IMG/VR virus record: IMGVR_UViG_3300022074_000238 | Location: 1 to 30,494 of that record | Length of the DNA stretch: 30,494 nt | Source of the DNA: a virus | Direction: 5' to 3' (one strand) | Shown here: one piece after another, positions 1 through 8,772 of the stretch | Position numbering within the stretch: position 1 is the stretch's first letter | Layout of the letters: each line of letters begins with the position of its first letter | Notes under the pieces: generated by a model | Told to the model about the DNA's origin: nothing | What the model saw: only the letters and a program-made list of their open reading frames with translations | Database searches by the model: none | Position numbers and translations under genes: made by a program

Positions 1-82
1 TGTTTTTAGTTAGTTTTGTTTTTTTTGTGTATTCTAGTTATCAGTGGTTGTCGTATGTTTTCACAGGAGGGGGAACTTAAAA

Positions 83-1525
83 ATGGAAGTTAAACATAAA
101 ATAATAAAAGACTTGGAGGAGCTTGCAGTTCCAATTGATAAGTTCAAAGCTCTGCCTGGTAATCCTAGGAAGGGTAACGTTGAGGCTGTTGTTAAAAGCT
201 ACGAAAAGTTTGGCCAACGAAAGCCAATAGTTGCAAGACGAGAAAAAACAGATCTCGGTGAGTTGCTTGTAGTTATCTCTGGTAATCATCAACTGATGGC
301 TGCGACAAAACTTGGGTGGACTCACATTGCTGCGACAGTTGTTGATGAAGATATTTCTGTATCTGAGGCTTTTGCTTTGGCTGACAATAGAACAGCTGAC
401 CTTGGAACTTATGACGATTCTGCTTTGGCTGAAATGTTAGAACGTGTTGCTGTTGATGAGTCGATGCTTGATGCTACTGGTTATGACTTGTCTGACCTTG
501 AGAAATTGCTAGGTATGGATGTTGACTTGCCTAGTGAAAAAGAACTAATTGAAAAGCCTAAGGTTCCAATTACTCAGCCTGGTGATGTTTATAAACTAGG
601 AGATCATTATCTTGTTTGTGGATCAGCCACAGAGGTTTCAAGTTATGCAAATCTTAAAAATCCTGCACAGTTATGTCTTACTGACCCACCGTATAATGTT
701 GCTTATAAAGATTCACAGGGTCGTGAGATTGAAAACGATAAAATGGCAGAAGCTAAATTTACAGAGTTTTTGTATGACGCTTTGTCTTTGATTCATTCTT
801 TTACTGATGGAGCGGTCTATATGTTTTATGCAACTGCCGCAACTCGTTCAGTCTTTGAAGCCTGGGACAACGCAAAGATGCACTACTCGTCCAACATTAT
901 TTGGGTAAAAGATTCATTTGTTTTAGGTCGTTCTGACTTCCATTGGAGGTTTGAGCCGATTATGTATGGTTGGCCTGAAGGCAAGAGTCATTATTTTTTT
1001 GGTAAGAGAGACATATCTAATGTTTGGGATGATGTTGAGTCTGAGTCTTTAGGCAATGCTCAACTAGATACTTTTGAAAATGGTTTTAATTTAACTGTTG
1101 ACCTAAATGAAAAAGCAAAGGCTGAATATTTTTTAGATCATATAAACGATGCTAAAAATGAAGAGTTAAGTCTTGGTCTGTTTTCAAAAAATGGTGAGGA
1201 GTTTGTTGATGGTTCTCGTAACTACAGCATTGCTGACATGGTTTGGGGTCCTGCTAATGTTTGGAATATTCCTAAACCTAGAAATAACAAAGAGCATCCG
1301 ACAATGAAACCATTGGAGCTTTTGTCTAGAGCTGTTATGTATTCAAGTAAGCCTGGGGACTTCGTTCTTGACCCTTTTGCAGGTTCAGGTTCTACGTTGA
1401 TAACTTGTCAGGCTATGGGTCGTAAGTGTTACACGATTGAACTTGACCCTGGTTATTGTGATGTAATCGTTGACAGATTCACAAGTGCTTACCCTGATGA
1501 GCCTGTTAAGAGGATTCGTGGGTAA
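83..1525 (+). CDS. ParB-like domain fused to N4/N6 DNA methyltransferase
   Basis: This 480-residue protein is predicted to methylate adenine N6 or cytosine N4 in DNA. The N-terminal ~120 residues read as a ParB/Srx-like domain, with PGNPRKG near residue 26 and SGNHQLMAA near residue 66. The catalytic part follows: DPPY at residues 201-204 and DPFAGSG at 430-436. Motif IV before motif I is the beta-class order. I chose ATG 83 over an in-frame start at 44 because an AGGAGGGGG Shine-Dalgarno lies just before it. The small terminase gene overlaps its stop. Such fusions are common beside phage terminase genes, and no restriction enzyme gene is visible. The family is clear; the methylated site and base are not. 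Confidence 0.92.
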   Translation: MEVKHKIIKDLEELAVPIDKFKALPGNPRKGNVEAVVKSYEKFGQRKPIVARREKTDLGELLVVISGNHQLMAATKLGWTHIAATVVDEDISVSEAFALADNRTADLGTYDDSALAEMLERVAVDESMLDATGYDLSDLEKLLGMDVDLPSEKELIEKPKVPITQPGDVYKLGDHYLVCGSATEVSSYANLKNPAQLCLTDPPYNVAYKDSQGREIENDKMAEAKFTEFLYDALSLIHSFTDGAVYMFYATAATRSVFEAWDNAKMHYSSNIIWVKDSFVLGRSDFHWRFEPIMYGWPEGKSHYFFGKRDISNVWDDVESESLGNAQLDTFENGFNLTVDLNEKAKAEYFLDHINDAKNEELSLGLFSKNGEEFVDGSRNYSIADMVWGPANVWNIPKPRNNKEHPTMKPLELLSRAVMYSSKPGDFVLDPFAGSGSTLITCQAMGRKCYTIELDPGYCDVIVDRFTSAYPDEPVKRIRG

Positions 1526-2030
1526 GCGAGGACCACTTCCAAAGCCTTCGGACGAAGCTCAAGGGCATAGGTCTCGTGAATTGCAGATCATTTCAGGTCA
1601 CTCTGAGCTTAAGACTTCCCCACCGAAGCCAACACGTGGCTGGTTAAAGGGAACACGTGACCGTTGGTATGAATATTGGGACTCAGATGTTGCGGGTGTT
1701 GCTCAAAAGGTTGACCTGCCTGCTGTTGAGCGTCTGTTTGGAATGTATGACCAATATGCAAGGGTTCAAAAAGTTGTAAAAAAGTCACTTGTGGTTCGTG
1801 GTTCAACTGGACAAATTAGAACTAATCCATTAGCGGAGCATGCTCTAAAACTAGAAACGCAAATATTGAGGCTAGAGAATGAGTTGGGTCTTACTCCGAT
1901 GGCTCGTCAAAGACTTGGCATTGCTGTTGGTGAGGCTGCTACTTCTCTAGCGTCAATCAATGATTTGTTAAACGCAAGCGATGACGCTGCGACTGACCCT
2001 AGGATTTTAGAACTCCTGGAGGAAGAGTGA
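1518..2030 (+). CDS. terS: Terminase small subunit (P27-like)
   Basis: This 170-residue protein should recognise phage DNA and start packaging with the large terminase. The N-terminus GKRGPLPKPS matches the G-[RK]-RGPxPKP opening of P27-type small terminases. A helical middle (LEIQILRLE-like segment) and an acidic tail follow. GTG 1518 is preferred because this opening begins there and AGAGGA sits just upstream; the frame stays open back to ATG 1470, deep inside the methyltransferase gene. The stop overlaps the next gene as GTGA. Unusually, two cytosine methyltransferase genes separate it from the large subunit. Assignment rests on the opening motif and on position. Confidence 0.78.
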   Translation: MGKRGPLPKPSDEAQGHRSRELQIISGHSELKTSPPKPTRGWLKGTRDRWYEYWDSDVAGVAQKVDLPAVERLFGMYDQYARVQKVVKKSLVVRGSTGQIRTNPLAEHALKLETQILRLENELGLTPMARQRLGIAVGEAATSLASINDLLNASDDAATDPRILELLEEE

Positions 2031-2665
2031 ACGTTATAGAATTATTTGCTGGCAGTTGCAGTTTTTCTGATGTTGCAAAGGAGCGAGGTCACAAAACAAT
2101 CACGTCTGATAATGGAAAGGATTTATTTACTGTTGAACAGTTTTCTAAAATTAATTTAGTTGAAAACATTTTATTTTTAGAGTCTGATGTATTTGTAAAT
2201 TTTAAGCCTGATGTCATTTGGGCTAGTCCACCTTGCACTTATTTTTCCGTATCAAGTATCGGCAAGCATTGGAATAAAGACAACACTCCTAAATCAACTG
2301 AGGCTGTTCTTGGTGTTAAGTTAGTGCAGAAAACTTTTGAACTTATAAATCAGTTAAATCCACAGTTTTACTTTGTTGAAAATCCTAGGGGTAAGTTAAG
2401 AAAACTAGATTTTATGAGCGAATATAAAAAGCAGACTGTTACGTATTGTCAGTATGGTGATGAGAGAATGAAGCCAACTGACATATGGACTGACTCGTCC
2501 TGGGTTGGACGTCCAATGTGCAACTATGGTGACGATTGTCACGAGTCTGCACCTCGTGGTTCTACTTGGGGAACGCAAGGACTTGACAATGCTTTTGAAA
2601 GGTCAAGGGTTCCTGAGGAGCTTTGCTTAGAGATCATCAAATGGTTGGAGGTCAAGTGCGTGTAG
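2027..2665 (+). CDS. Small cytosine-C5 methyltransferase-like protein
   Basis: This 212-residue protein resembles a shortened cytosine-C5 DNA methyltransferase. It opens with NVIELFAGSCS, an SAM-binding motif I of the FxGxG type. WASPPCTYFS near residue 65 is the catalytic PPC motif IV, and FVENPRG near residue 118 replaces the usual ENV. No C-terminal motif IX/X (RxLxxxGNAV) is visible, so the target-recognition part is reduced or differs. The GTG start at 2027 overlaps the preceding stop and follows GGAGGAAG. It lies directly before a full-length cytosine methyltransferase. Small phage proteins of this type are often annotated as DNA methylase; activity is unproven. Confidence 0.75.
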   Translation: MNVIELFAGSCSFSDVAKERGHKTITSDNGKDLFTVEQFSKINLVENILFLESDVFVNFKPDVIWASPPCTYFSVSSIGKHWNKDNTPKSTEAVLGVKLVQKTFELINQLNPQFYFVENPRGKLRKLDFMSEYKKQTVTYCQYGDERMKPTDIWTDSSWVGRPMCNYGDDCHESAPRGSTWGTQGLDNAFERSRVPEELCLEIIKWLEVKCV

Positions 2666-4083
2666 GCAGTTTGTTTTCAGGCATTGGGGGTCTTGAGTAT
2701 GGTCTTGAACGTGCAGGTCTTGTGACTTCTCATGAGTGGATGATTGAAATGGATGAGTATTGTTGCACGGTCTTGCGTAAAAATTTTAAGAATTGTTTAA
2801 TAATTAATGATAAAGTTGAAAATATAAACCCTAGGGACTTGCCTGGAATTGATATTTTAACGGCTGGGTTTCCTTGTCAGCCTGTATCTGTTGCTGGTAA
2901 TCAAAAGGGTTTGAATGATGAAAGGTGGTTATGGGATGAAGTTTGGCGTTTTGTCAATGATTTACGACCGCGATACTTCCTCGTGGAGAATGTCCCGGGG
3001 ATATTTACAGCAAATAAAGGCGAAGCAATCAACAGAGTTCTCAAAGATATTGCCGAGAGCGGGTTATATCGATTTGAGTGGCAGGTTATTTCAGCTAGAT
3101 CCGTTGGTGGTCCACACTTACGCAAGCGATTCTTTGGAGTTGGGACGTTGGGAGACTCCAAACACCATGGACCACTTGCCGGCAAGGACAGGGGACGCTT
3201 ACGTCAAAGCTCTGCACCGGGGAGACCTAACCAAAAACACGAGGAGGACTTCAACTGGGAACTTGAGAGAAAATCCCAAGGTGACCGGGAACTGGCCGAC
3301 TCCAACGACAAAGGGCTACAGAGCATCGGAGGGCGAGGTCATGATAATGAGAGCCGAAGTAGAGAAGGGCAACTTGACGGAAGAGGAAGCCGAGACGATG
3401 TTGGGTTCGACGCTGCGTCCACCAAGGATGAAGGCTTGGCCGACTCCATCAACTCAAGACAACGAGCACGAGGACTTGAAGTTAAACGAAAAGGGCAGAA
3501 GGAAAGCAAAGAACGGAGGCGAGAGCAGATCATTAAATCTAGCCGACAAGGTTCAGGTTCAGTCCTGGTCGACTCCGAGAGCAAGTCAGGCCAGCAAACC
3601 AATAAATCAAAAGGCACCAAGCGTAAAAAACAAAAAGCACGGCTCGACTCTAGAGATGGACGTGGGGGAACGCAACAAAAAACTAATAGGTCGGAGGCTC
3701 AACTATGGATGGGTGGCACGGCTGATGGGCTACCCAGATGGATGGCTCGACTTGGATTAGTGAATGTTTGGATTGGTAACACTCAAAAGTTTAGCACTCC
3801 TATCACAAGTTCTAACCGTCCAAGCACTAAAAGAATATTAGAAGGTAATAATCCAAAAAAAAATTTAGCAGAAGACCCGAAGATTTATTTCGAGGAGGGT
3901 TATGACTTGTGGGAGTACGGAATGCCACGGTCCAAGGATGAATACCCTGGTCGTGTTGACAAATTAAAAGCATTAGGAAATGCTGTAGTTCCTGAATGTG
4001 CAGAACTTGTTGGTCGTCTTATTAAACGTGCTGATGAGCTTGGCACTATGGTTTTTGATTTAAGTTTATTGGAGGAGGAATGA
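2656..4083 (+). CDS. dcm: DNA cytosine-C5 methyltransferase (Dcm-like)
   Basis: This 475-residue enzyme is predicted to transfer a methyl group from SAM to cytosine C5 in DNA. Motif I is SLFSGIGGLEYGL, the catalytic motif IV is GFPCQPVSVAG, motif VI is FLVENVPG, motif VIII is HLRKRFFGVG, and the C-terminus carries KLKALGNAVVPECAE (motif X). GTG 2656 lies five bases after GGAGG and overlaps the preceding gene. Between motifs VIII and X is a long, low-complexity, charged insert with repeated L-x-D-S motifs (3148, 3292, 3436, 3565). That insert is co-encoded with a second open frame. The stop overlaps the large terminase start (ATGA). Target site unknown. Confidence 0.9.
   Translation: MRVGSLFSGIGGLEYGLERAGLVTSHEWMIEMDEYCCTVLRKNFKNCLIINDKVENINPRDLPGIDILTAGFPCQPVSVAGNQKGLNDERWLWDEVWRFVNDLRPRYFLVENVPGIFTANKGEAINRVLKDIAESGLYRFEWQVISARSVGGPHLRKRFFGVGTLGDSKHHGPLAGKDRGRLRQSSAPGRPNQKHEEDFNWELERKSQGDRELADSNDKGLQSIGGRGHDNESRSREGQLDGRGSRDDVGFDAASTKDEGLADSINSRQRARGLEVKRKGQKESKERRREQIIKSSRQGSGSVLVDSESKSGQQTNKSKGTKRKKQKARLDSRDGRGGTQQKTNRSEAQLWMGGTADGLPRWMARLGLVNVWIGNTQKFSTPITSSNRPSTKRILEGNNPKKNLAEDPKIYFEEGYDLWEYGMPRSKDEYPGRVDKLKALGNAVVPECAELVGRLIKRADELGTMVFDLSLLEEE
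2936..3760 (+). CDS. Overlapping-frame WPTP-repeat protein within the Dcm gene
   Basis: A 274-residue frame lies wholly inside the cytosine methyltransferase gene, one base out of phase. It resembles a phage protein type found with Dcm genes: an N-terminal DTSSWRMSRG, then ILPRAGYIDLSG. Next come W-[EPS]-T-P repeats near 3149, 3293, 3437 and 3566, then a C-terminal VARLMGYPDGWLDL. Each WxTP is made by the same bases as an LxDS motif of the methyltransferase. ATG 2936 follows AAAGGTGG by seven bases; ATG 2915 is an alternative. The function of the family is not known to me. It could be a methyltransferase partner or specificity part. The match is from memory of the motif pattern, and translation is unproven. 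Confidence 0.62.
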   Translation: MKFGVLSMIYDRDTSSWRMSRGYLQQIKAKQSTEFSKILPRAGYIDLSGRLFQLDPLVVHTYASDSLELGRWETPNTMDHLPARTGDAYVKALHRGDLTKNTRRTSTGNLRENPKVTGNWPTPTTKGYRASEGEVMIMRAEVEKGNLTEEEAETMLGSTLRPPRMKAWPTPSTQDNEHEDLKLNEKGRRKAKNGGESRSLNLADKVQVQSWSTPRASQASKPINQKAPSVKNKKHGSTLEMDVGERNKKLIGRRLNYGWVARLMGYPDGWLDLD

Positions 4084-5528
4084 GTAAAATCGTTTTGCCT
4101 GAGACTCGTGGTAGTCGTGTTGTTAAGTTCATTCAAAACTTCTGCGTGCATGGTGAGGGTGACTTTTACGGTCAGCCGTTCCGTTTAGATAATTGGCAGA
4201 GGCAGATTATTTATCATTTGTATGAATTAAATGATCAGGGTCAGCGTCAGCATCGTGAGGCTCTACTTGGAGTTCCAAAAGGTAACGGCAAGAGTGCATT
4301 GATTTCTGCTCTTGGTCTTTATGAACTCCTAGGCAACGGCACCACTTCCCCACTTGTAACTGTTGCAGCTGCTAGTTTTGAGCAAGCTGATATTGTCTTT
4401 GGAAACATGAGGAGCATGTGCGAACAATCCCCTTATTTGAAATCTCTGACCGAGGTTTATCAAAATTCTATAGGTGTCAAGGGTGGTCCTGGTCGTGTTT
4501 ATCGTGTTGCTGCAAAGGCGGGAACTGCTGACGGTGGACGAAACTCTGCGTTTATAGCGGATGAAGTTCATGAATGGTCAACTCCAAACTTGCAAAGAGT
4601 TCACTATGTTTTGTCCAACAACACGGCTAAACGTCAGGATTCTTTAATTTTAAATATTACTACTGCTGGTTATGACCTGGACACGCTTTGTGGTCGGCTT
4701 TATTTAAGAGGTAAACGTAAACAATCAGGTGAGTCTAAAGACCCTGATTTTTATTTTTATTGGCTTGAGCCTGATGAAAATGATGACTTTGAAAGTGAGG
4801 AAACCTGGGCAAAGGTAAACCCTGCAATTGCAGGTGGTTGGTGGCCGATTGATAATTTACGAAGGCGACGAGCTGCTTTGCCACTTCCTGAGTTTCAAAG
4901 ATACCATCTTAACATGTGGACTCGCACTCAGGATGAGTCCTGGTTGCCTGAGGGTCTTTGGACTGAGCTTGCTGATTCTTTTGAGCTTGAGCCATCACTC
5001 CCCACTTATGTTGGTGTTGATATGGCTATTAAACACGATTCTGTTGCTGTTGTTTGGGGTCAAATGGGCGAGGATGGACTGATCCGTGTGGATTCAAAGA
5101 TTTGGCGGAACGATGGAGTTATGTTTGATTATGCTGAGGTGGAGACCTTTATTGTTAATTTAAACCGTAATTTTAACCTGGTTGAGGTTGCATATGACCC
5201 TGCATTTTTTGAGCGGTCTGCTCAAGCTCTATATGACCAGAACGTTCCAATGGTTGAGTTTCCTCAATCTCACGGCAGGATGGTTCCTGCTTGCGGTCTC
5301 AGTTATGAAGTCATAACATCTAAAAAATTAAGGCATAAAAATCAATCTACTTTTAATGATCAGGTTTTAAGTGCTGTATCTCGTCCAACTGATAGAGGTT
5401 TTAGATTATCAAAAGGTAAAAGTAAGAGAAAGATTGACGGTGCTATAGCCATGGTGATGTGCCTGGACAGGTTGACGTATCCAACTAGGCCACCTGAGGA
5501 TTCCAATGTAGGTATAGTAGAGTGGTGA
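4080..5528 (+). CDS. terL: Terminase large subunit
   Basis: This 482-residue DNA-packaging motor drives DNA into the prohead and cuts it. The ATPase part has Walker A GVPKGNGKS at residues 64-72, Walker B FIADE with the acidic pair near 161-162, and a coupling segment LILNITTAGYD. The nuclease part has VGVDMAIKHDS with Asp 314, and KIDGAIAMVMCLDR with Asp 453, as in RNase H-like terminase nucleases. Length suits the HK97-type family. The ATG overlaps the preceding stop (ATGA), and GGAGGAGGA supplies the ribosome site. A small membrane-peptide gene and then the portal follow. Confidence 0.95.
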   Translation: MSKIVLPETRGSRVVKFIQNFCVHGEGDFYGQPFRLDNWQRQIIYHLYELNDQGQRQHREALLGVPKGNGKSALISALGLYELLGNGTTSPLVTVAAASFEQADIVFGNMRSMCEQSPYLKSLTEVYQNSIGVKGGPGRVYRVAAKAGTADGGRNSAFIADEVHEWSTPNLQRVHYVLSNNTAKRQDSLILNITTAGYDLDTLCGRLYLRGKRKQSGESKDPDFYFYWLEPDENDDFESEETWAKVNPAIAGGWWPIDNLRRRRAALPLPEFQRYHLNMWTRTQDESWLPEGLWTELADSFELEPSLPTYVGVDMAIKHDSVAVVWGQMGEDGLIRVDSKIWRNDGVMFDYAEVETFIVNLNRNFNLVEVAYDPAFFERSAQALYDQNVPMVEFPQSHGRMVPACGLSYEVITSKKLRHKNQSTFNDQVLSAVSRPTDRGFRLSKGKSKRKIDGAIAMVMCLDRLTYPTRPPEDSNVGIVEW

Positions 5529-5533
5529 GAGGT

Positions 5534-5662
5534 ATGTTTTATGCTATTGAGTTTGCTGGCTTATGTTTTATCGTTGCCGGTGTTTATTCTTTTAGCCAAG
5601 CATTAGCCTATATAGTATTTGGAGCTGGTTTATTACTAGGGAGCTATTTTTATAACCGATGA
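5534..5662 (+). CDS. Small two-helix membrane protein
   Basis: This 42-residue peptide fills the space between the large terminase and portal genes, and its stop overlaps the portal start (ATGA). It has two hydrophobic stretches, about residues 7-20 and 24-38, and ends in YFYNR. GAGAGG lies only one base before the ATG, so the initiation signal is imperfect, although coupling to the terminase stop is possible. Small membrane proteins at this place occur in some actinobacteriophages. A competing 21-residue frame from ATG 5541 has better spacing but no overlap with the portal. Function unknown. Confidence 0.5.
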   Translation: MFYAIEFAGLCFIVAGVYSFSQALAYIVFGAGLLLGSYFYNR

Positions 5663-6858
5663 GTATTTTTGCACAGAATAATGAGAAACGAGACGCTGCT
5701 TTAGGTAATCTTGCTGATTTAATATCTCAAAGAGAGGGGTTGCCATCTTATTCTGGTGAGAGCGTTAATGAAGTAACTGCTCTTGGTGTATCAACAGTTT
5801 TATCTTGCGTTTCAATCCTGGCTGATTCAATCGCTGCACTTCCAATAAAAGTTTACCGTGAGTTTGATGACCGTAATTTAAAGCTAAAGACTCCAAGGTT
5901 TTTAAGGATTCCAAATAATAACCAATCAAGGTTTGAGACAATTCATCAAATAGTTTCATCTCTTGCTTTGCATGGGAATGCTTTTGTTTTAGTCGATAGG
6001 GACACAGCTGAGAGACCTATTGCTATGACCGTAATTCATCCTGATAAAGTAAAACTAAAAATGGAAGGCAACACCAAACTATTCAAATTTAATGACCGTA
6101 TGTATTCTAAAAATAATATTTTACACTTCACTTGGATGACGCATGCTGGTTCTTATTACGGTGTATCCCCACTCAAAGCTCAAAAAAATACTATAGGAGT
6201 TGCTTTAGCCATGGAGCGTCACATTGGACAGTTCTACGGTCAAGGTGCTACTCCGTCATCAATACTTGAAACTGACCAAGCAATGACTAAAGAGCAGGCA
6301 GAAGTCTTGCAATCTACTTGGACAACTTCTCACAATCGTAACAGAAAGCCTGCGGTTCTCACTGGTGGTTTGAAATGGAAGGCAATTAGTGACGCAGCTG
6401 GAGAGGAACTTGTAAAAGCAAGAGATCAGATTGTTAAAGAAATAGCTAGGGTTTACAGGATTCCTAGTTATTTAATTCATGCTGAAGGATCTACTGGTCT
6501 TTATTCAAATGTTGAGAGTTCTGGTATTCAGTTTGTTAGGCATACCCTACTCCCCTGGCTTACTCGTATTGAGGAAGGTTTCAGTTCTTTATTGCCTGGT
6601 TCATCTTATGCAAGGTTTGACGTATCCGAGTATCAAAGAGGTGACCGTGCTAATACAATTCGTGCCGCTCAAGTTGCGATTACTTCTGGTATCTTTACAC
6701 CAAATGAAGTGAGGCAACAGTTAGATTATGAGCCTTATGAGGGTGGTGATAACTTTTACCTTGGCTTGCAAGGAGCACCTGTTGGTCCTGATATTCCACC
6801 TGTTGGTAAGGATGAAGTCGAGCCTGTTTTAACAACTGAGGAAATGAAAGATAATTAA
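5659..6858 (+). CDS. Portal protein (HK97-like)
   Basis: This 399-residue protein should form the dodecameric portal ring through which DNA enters the head. The pattern is typical of the HK97/SPP1 superfamily: V-STVLSCVSILADSIAALPIKVY near the start, LHGNAFVLVDRD, then AGSYYGVSPLKA, RIPSYLIHAEG, NVESSGIQFVRHTLLPWLTRIE, and a late TSGIFTPNEVRQQL. The acidic, proline-rich tail is usual. ATG 5659 overlaps the preceding peptide, and the stop overlaps the next start (TAATG). Position between terminase and protease agrees. Confidence 0.95.
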   Translation: MSIFAQNNEKRDAALGNLADLISQREGLPSYSGESVNEVTALGVSTVLSCVSILADSIAALPIKVYREFDDRNLKLKTPRFLRIPNNNQSRFETIHQIVSSLALHGNAFVLVDRDTAERPIAMTVIHPDKVKLKMEGNTKLFKFNDRMYSKNNILHFTWMTHAGSYYGVSPLKAQKNTIGVALAMERHIGQFYGQGATPSSILETDQAMTKEQAEVLQSTWTTSHNRNRKPAVLTGGLKWKAISDAAGEELVKARDQIVKEIARVYRIPSYLIHAEGSTGLYSNVESSGIQFVRHTLLPWLTRIEEGFSSLLPGSSYARFDVSEYQRGDRANTIRAAQVAITSGIFTPNEVRQQLDYEPYEGGDNFYLGLQGAPVGPDIPPVGKDEVEPVLTTEEMKDN

Positions 6859-8729
6859 TGCCTTATTCAATTACAACTAATCATGATGATTGCGATGGTT
6901 TTGGTGTTGTTAAGGACTCTGATAATAAATTGATGGGTTGTCATGACTCAAGAGAAAAAGCTAAAAAACAAATAACTGCACTTAATATTGCTGAGTCTGA
7001 GTCTGGTGGATATCGTCAAGCTGACCCTGAAAATGATATTTATGAAACTCAAGAGGAGGCTGAAAAAAAAGCAATTGAGATTGGTTGTGTTGGTTCTCAC
7101 ACTCATGAAATTGACGGAGTCACTTATTTCATGCCTTGTGAAAAAATGAGCGACTATGTTGAGTTGACAGGAATGAAACACGCAAGTGATGAGGACTACA
7201 CTTTAATAGATGCTGATGATGAAAGGGCTGAGTCTGAGCCAGCACCAAAAAAAGACCAAGTTACTGGATCAGCTAAAAATAAGCCTGGTAGTGCATCTGG
7301 AAAGTCTGGAAGTATTAAGTTTTCTGAGCAGACCGAGAAATCAATAGCAACAATAGTTGAAAATCATAACGATCAGGTTAATTCAAAAGGCATGAGCACT
7401 TGGAGACGTCTGCGGTCTGGAACCGCTAAGGCTGTAGTGCGTAGAGGTTTTGGTGCTTATTCTGTATCTCATCGTCCGGGAGTTTCAAGGAATGCCTGGG
7501 GTCTTGCTCGACTCAAAGCATTCAGTTACTTGTTAATAAACGACAAACCAAAAAATCCAAAATATGTTGGTGACAACGATTTACTTCCTGAGGCTCATCC
7601 AAAGCACAGCAAACAAAAAAAGAAAGAAAAAAATAATCTCAGGCATGAGATTAATGTTCCCGCATTTATTAGAGACAATGCTGCTCGTGGACTAGAAAAT
7701 TTAGAATTTGCAGGTTCTGGTCTTACTGAAAAAACAAAAAGAGAGGCACGGTCTATGCGTGATGGTGTTGTATCTCATGATAAAGCTATGCGAATGCAGG
7801 CATGGTTTAAACGTCATTTACCTGATTTTCAAGGTGAGGGTGCTAAGAAGTTTCTATCTGGTGAGTCCGACAAAATGTCACCTGGTTTGGTGGCTTGGCT
7901 TTTGTGGGGTGGATCTTTGTCAAAAAACACCAGACTTGATGCTATGAGGTGGGCTGAGAGGCAGGTTGCAAGGCACGAAGATGACCGTTCAGGGTCTAGG
8001 CCACAGCCGTTCAATCAAGCTGTTGGTATTATTAAACGCATGAGTGAAAACAAAGAGACTAGGTTTTTTGAACTTAGAGCTGAACCTTTTGAAGTCGATT
8101 CTGATAATTTAATTTTTACAGGCTACGCATCTGTATTTGACTCCCCTTATTCAGTTGCTGATTCTCGTGGTGTTTACCAGGAAACTGTAAACCCTGGAGC
8201 CTTTACTAAAACTTTAAGTGAGCGAGATGATGTTAAATTTTTAATTAATCATGATGGTATTCCACTTGCTCGCACCAAGTCAGGAACTCTTGAACTTCGA
8301 GAAGATGAGCACGGTCTGTTTGTAAAAGCAGAGCTTGACGAGTCAAATCCAAGAGTTGCTGAGATTTCAAGTGCATTAAAACGAGGAGACTTATCTGAGA
8401 TGAGCTTTGGTTTTCATGCAATAAAAGACGAGTTTTCGAGTGACGGAGAGCAAAGAACTCTTAAAGAACTCAGATTATTAGATGTATCAGTTGTTACTTG
8501 GCCTGCAAATCCATCAACTCTTGCGACAATTCGTGGAGTGGATTTAGGCGAACTTCAAAATGTCCTGGCTGAAGCTAGGGATGGTTCGTTCAATAAAGAC
8601 CAAGTAACAAAAATAAAAGAGGCAATTGACCAATTAAGTGAGTTATTGCCGAAGCCTAAAACTTCAAGGTCAAACGTTAGGGCTGCTGTTCGAGATCTTG
8701 AAATTTGGGAGATGCAGAGCCGTTCATAA
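6858..8729 (+). CDS. Three-part fusion ending in HK97-type prohead protease (S78)
   Basis: The protein has 623 residues, against about 200 for a stand-alone prohead protease. Residues 1-115 hold YSITTNHDDCDGFGVVKD and a Cys/His segment (EIGCVGSHTHE, then MPCEKM). Residues ~175-400 resemble a phage structural region with RRGFGAYSVSHRPGVSRNAW, then LTEKTKREARSMRDGVVSHDKAMRMQAWFKRH in outline, then PGLVAWLLWGG. The C-terminal part from ~395 is the S78 protease: FTGYASVFDSPY, His 465 in LINHDGIPLA, and Ser 516 in SEMSFGFH. It should cleave the capsid N-terminus. I see no strong internal start for the protease part. The N-terminal roles are unknown. Confidence 0.88.
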   Translation: MPYSITTNHDDCDGFGVVKDSDNKLMGCHDSREKAKKQITALNIAESESGGYRQADPENDIYETQEEAEKKAIEIGCVGSHTHEIDGVTYFMPCEKMSDYVELTGMKHASDEDYTLIDADDERAESEPAPKKDQVTGSAKNKPGSASGKSGSIKFSEQTEKSIATIVENHNDQVNSKGMSTWRRLRSGTAKAVVRRGFGAYSVSHRPGVSRNAWGLARLKAFSYLLINDKPKNPKYVGDNDLLPEAHPKHSKQKKKEKNNLRHEINVPAFIRDNAARGLENLEFAGSGLTEKTKREARSMRDGVVSHDKAMRMQAWFKRHLPDFQGEGAKKFLSGESDKMSPGLVAWLLWGGSLSKNTRLDAMRWAERQVARHEDDRSGSRPQPFNQAVGIIKRMSENKETRFFELRAEPFEVDSDNLIFTGYASVFDSPYSVADSRGVYQETVNPGAFTKTLSERDDVKFLINHDGIPLARTKSGTLELREDEHGLFVKAELDESNPRVAEISSALKRGDLSEMSFGFHAIKDEFSSDGEQRTLKELRLLDVSVVTWPANPSTLATIRGVDLGELQNVLAEARDGSFNKDQVTKIKEAIDQLSELLPKPKTSRSNVRAAVRDLEIWEMQSRS

Positions 8730-8744
8730 AAGCCGATTATTCAC

Positions 8745-8772
8745 TTTTACCGAACACTCACACTTGTAAGAT
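8745..8772 (+). promoter_or_regulatory. Possible promoter before the capsid gene
   Basis: TTTTAC (8745-8750) and TAAGAT (8767-8772) are separated by 16 bases in the 67-base gap before the capsid gene, one of the few gaps in the head module. An extra promoter for the most abundant protein would make sense, but the -35 match is weak. Confidence 0.25.

Noticed and set aside
5541-5606. 21-residue hydrophobic frame from ATG 5541
   Set aside because: The longer frame from 5534 runs exactly into the portal start. The short one ends with no coupling, although its ribosome-site spacing is better.
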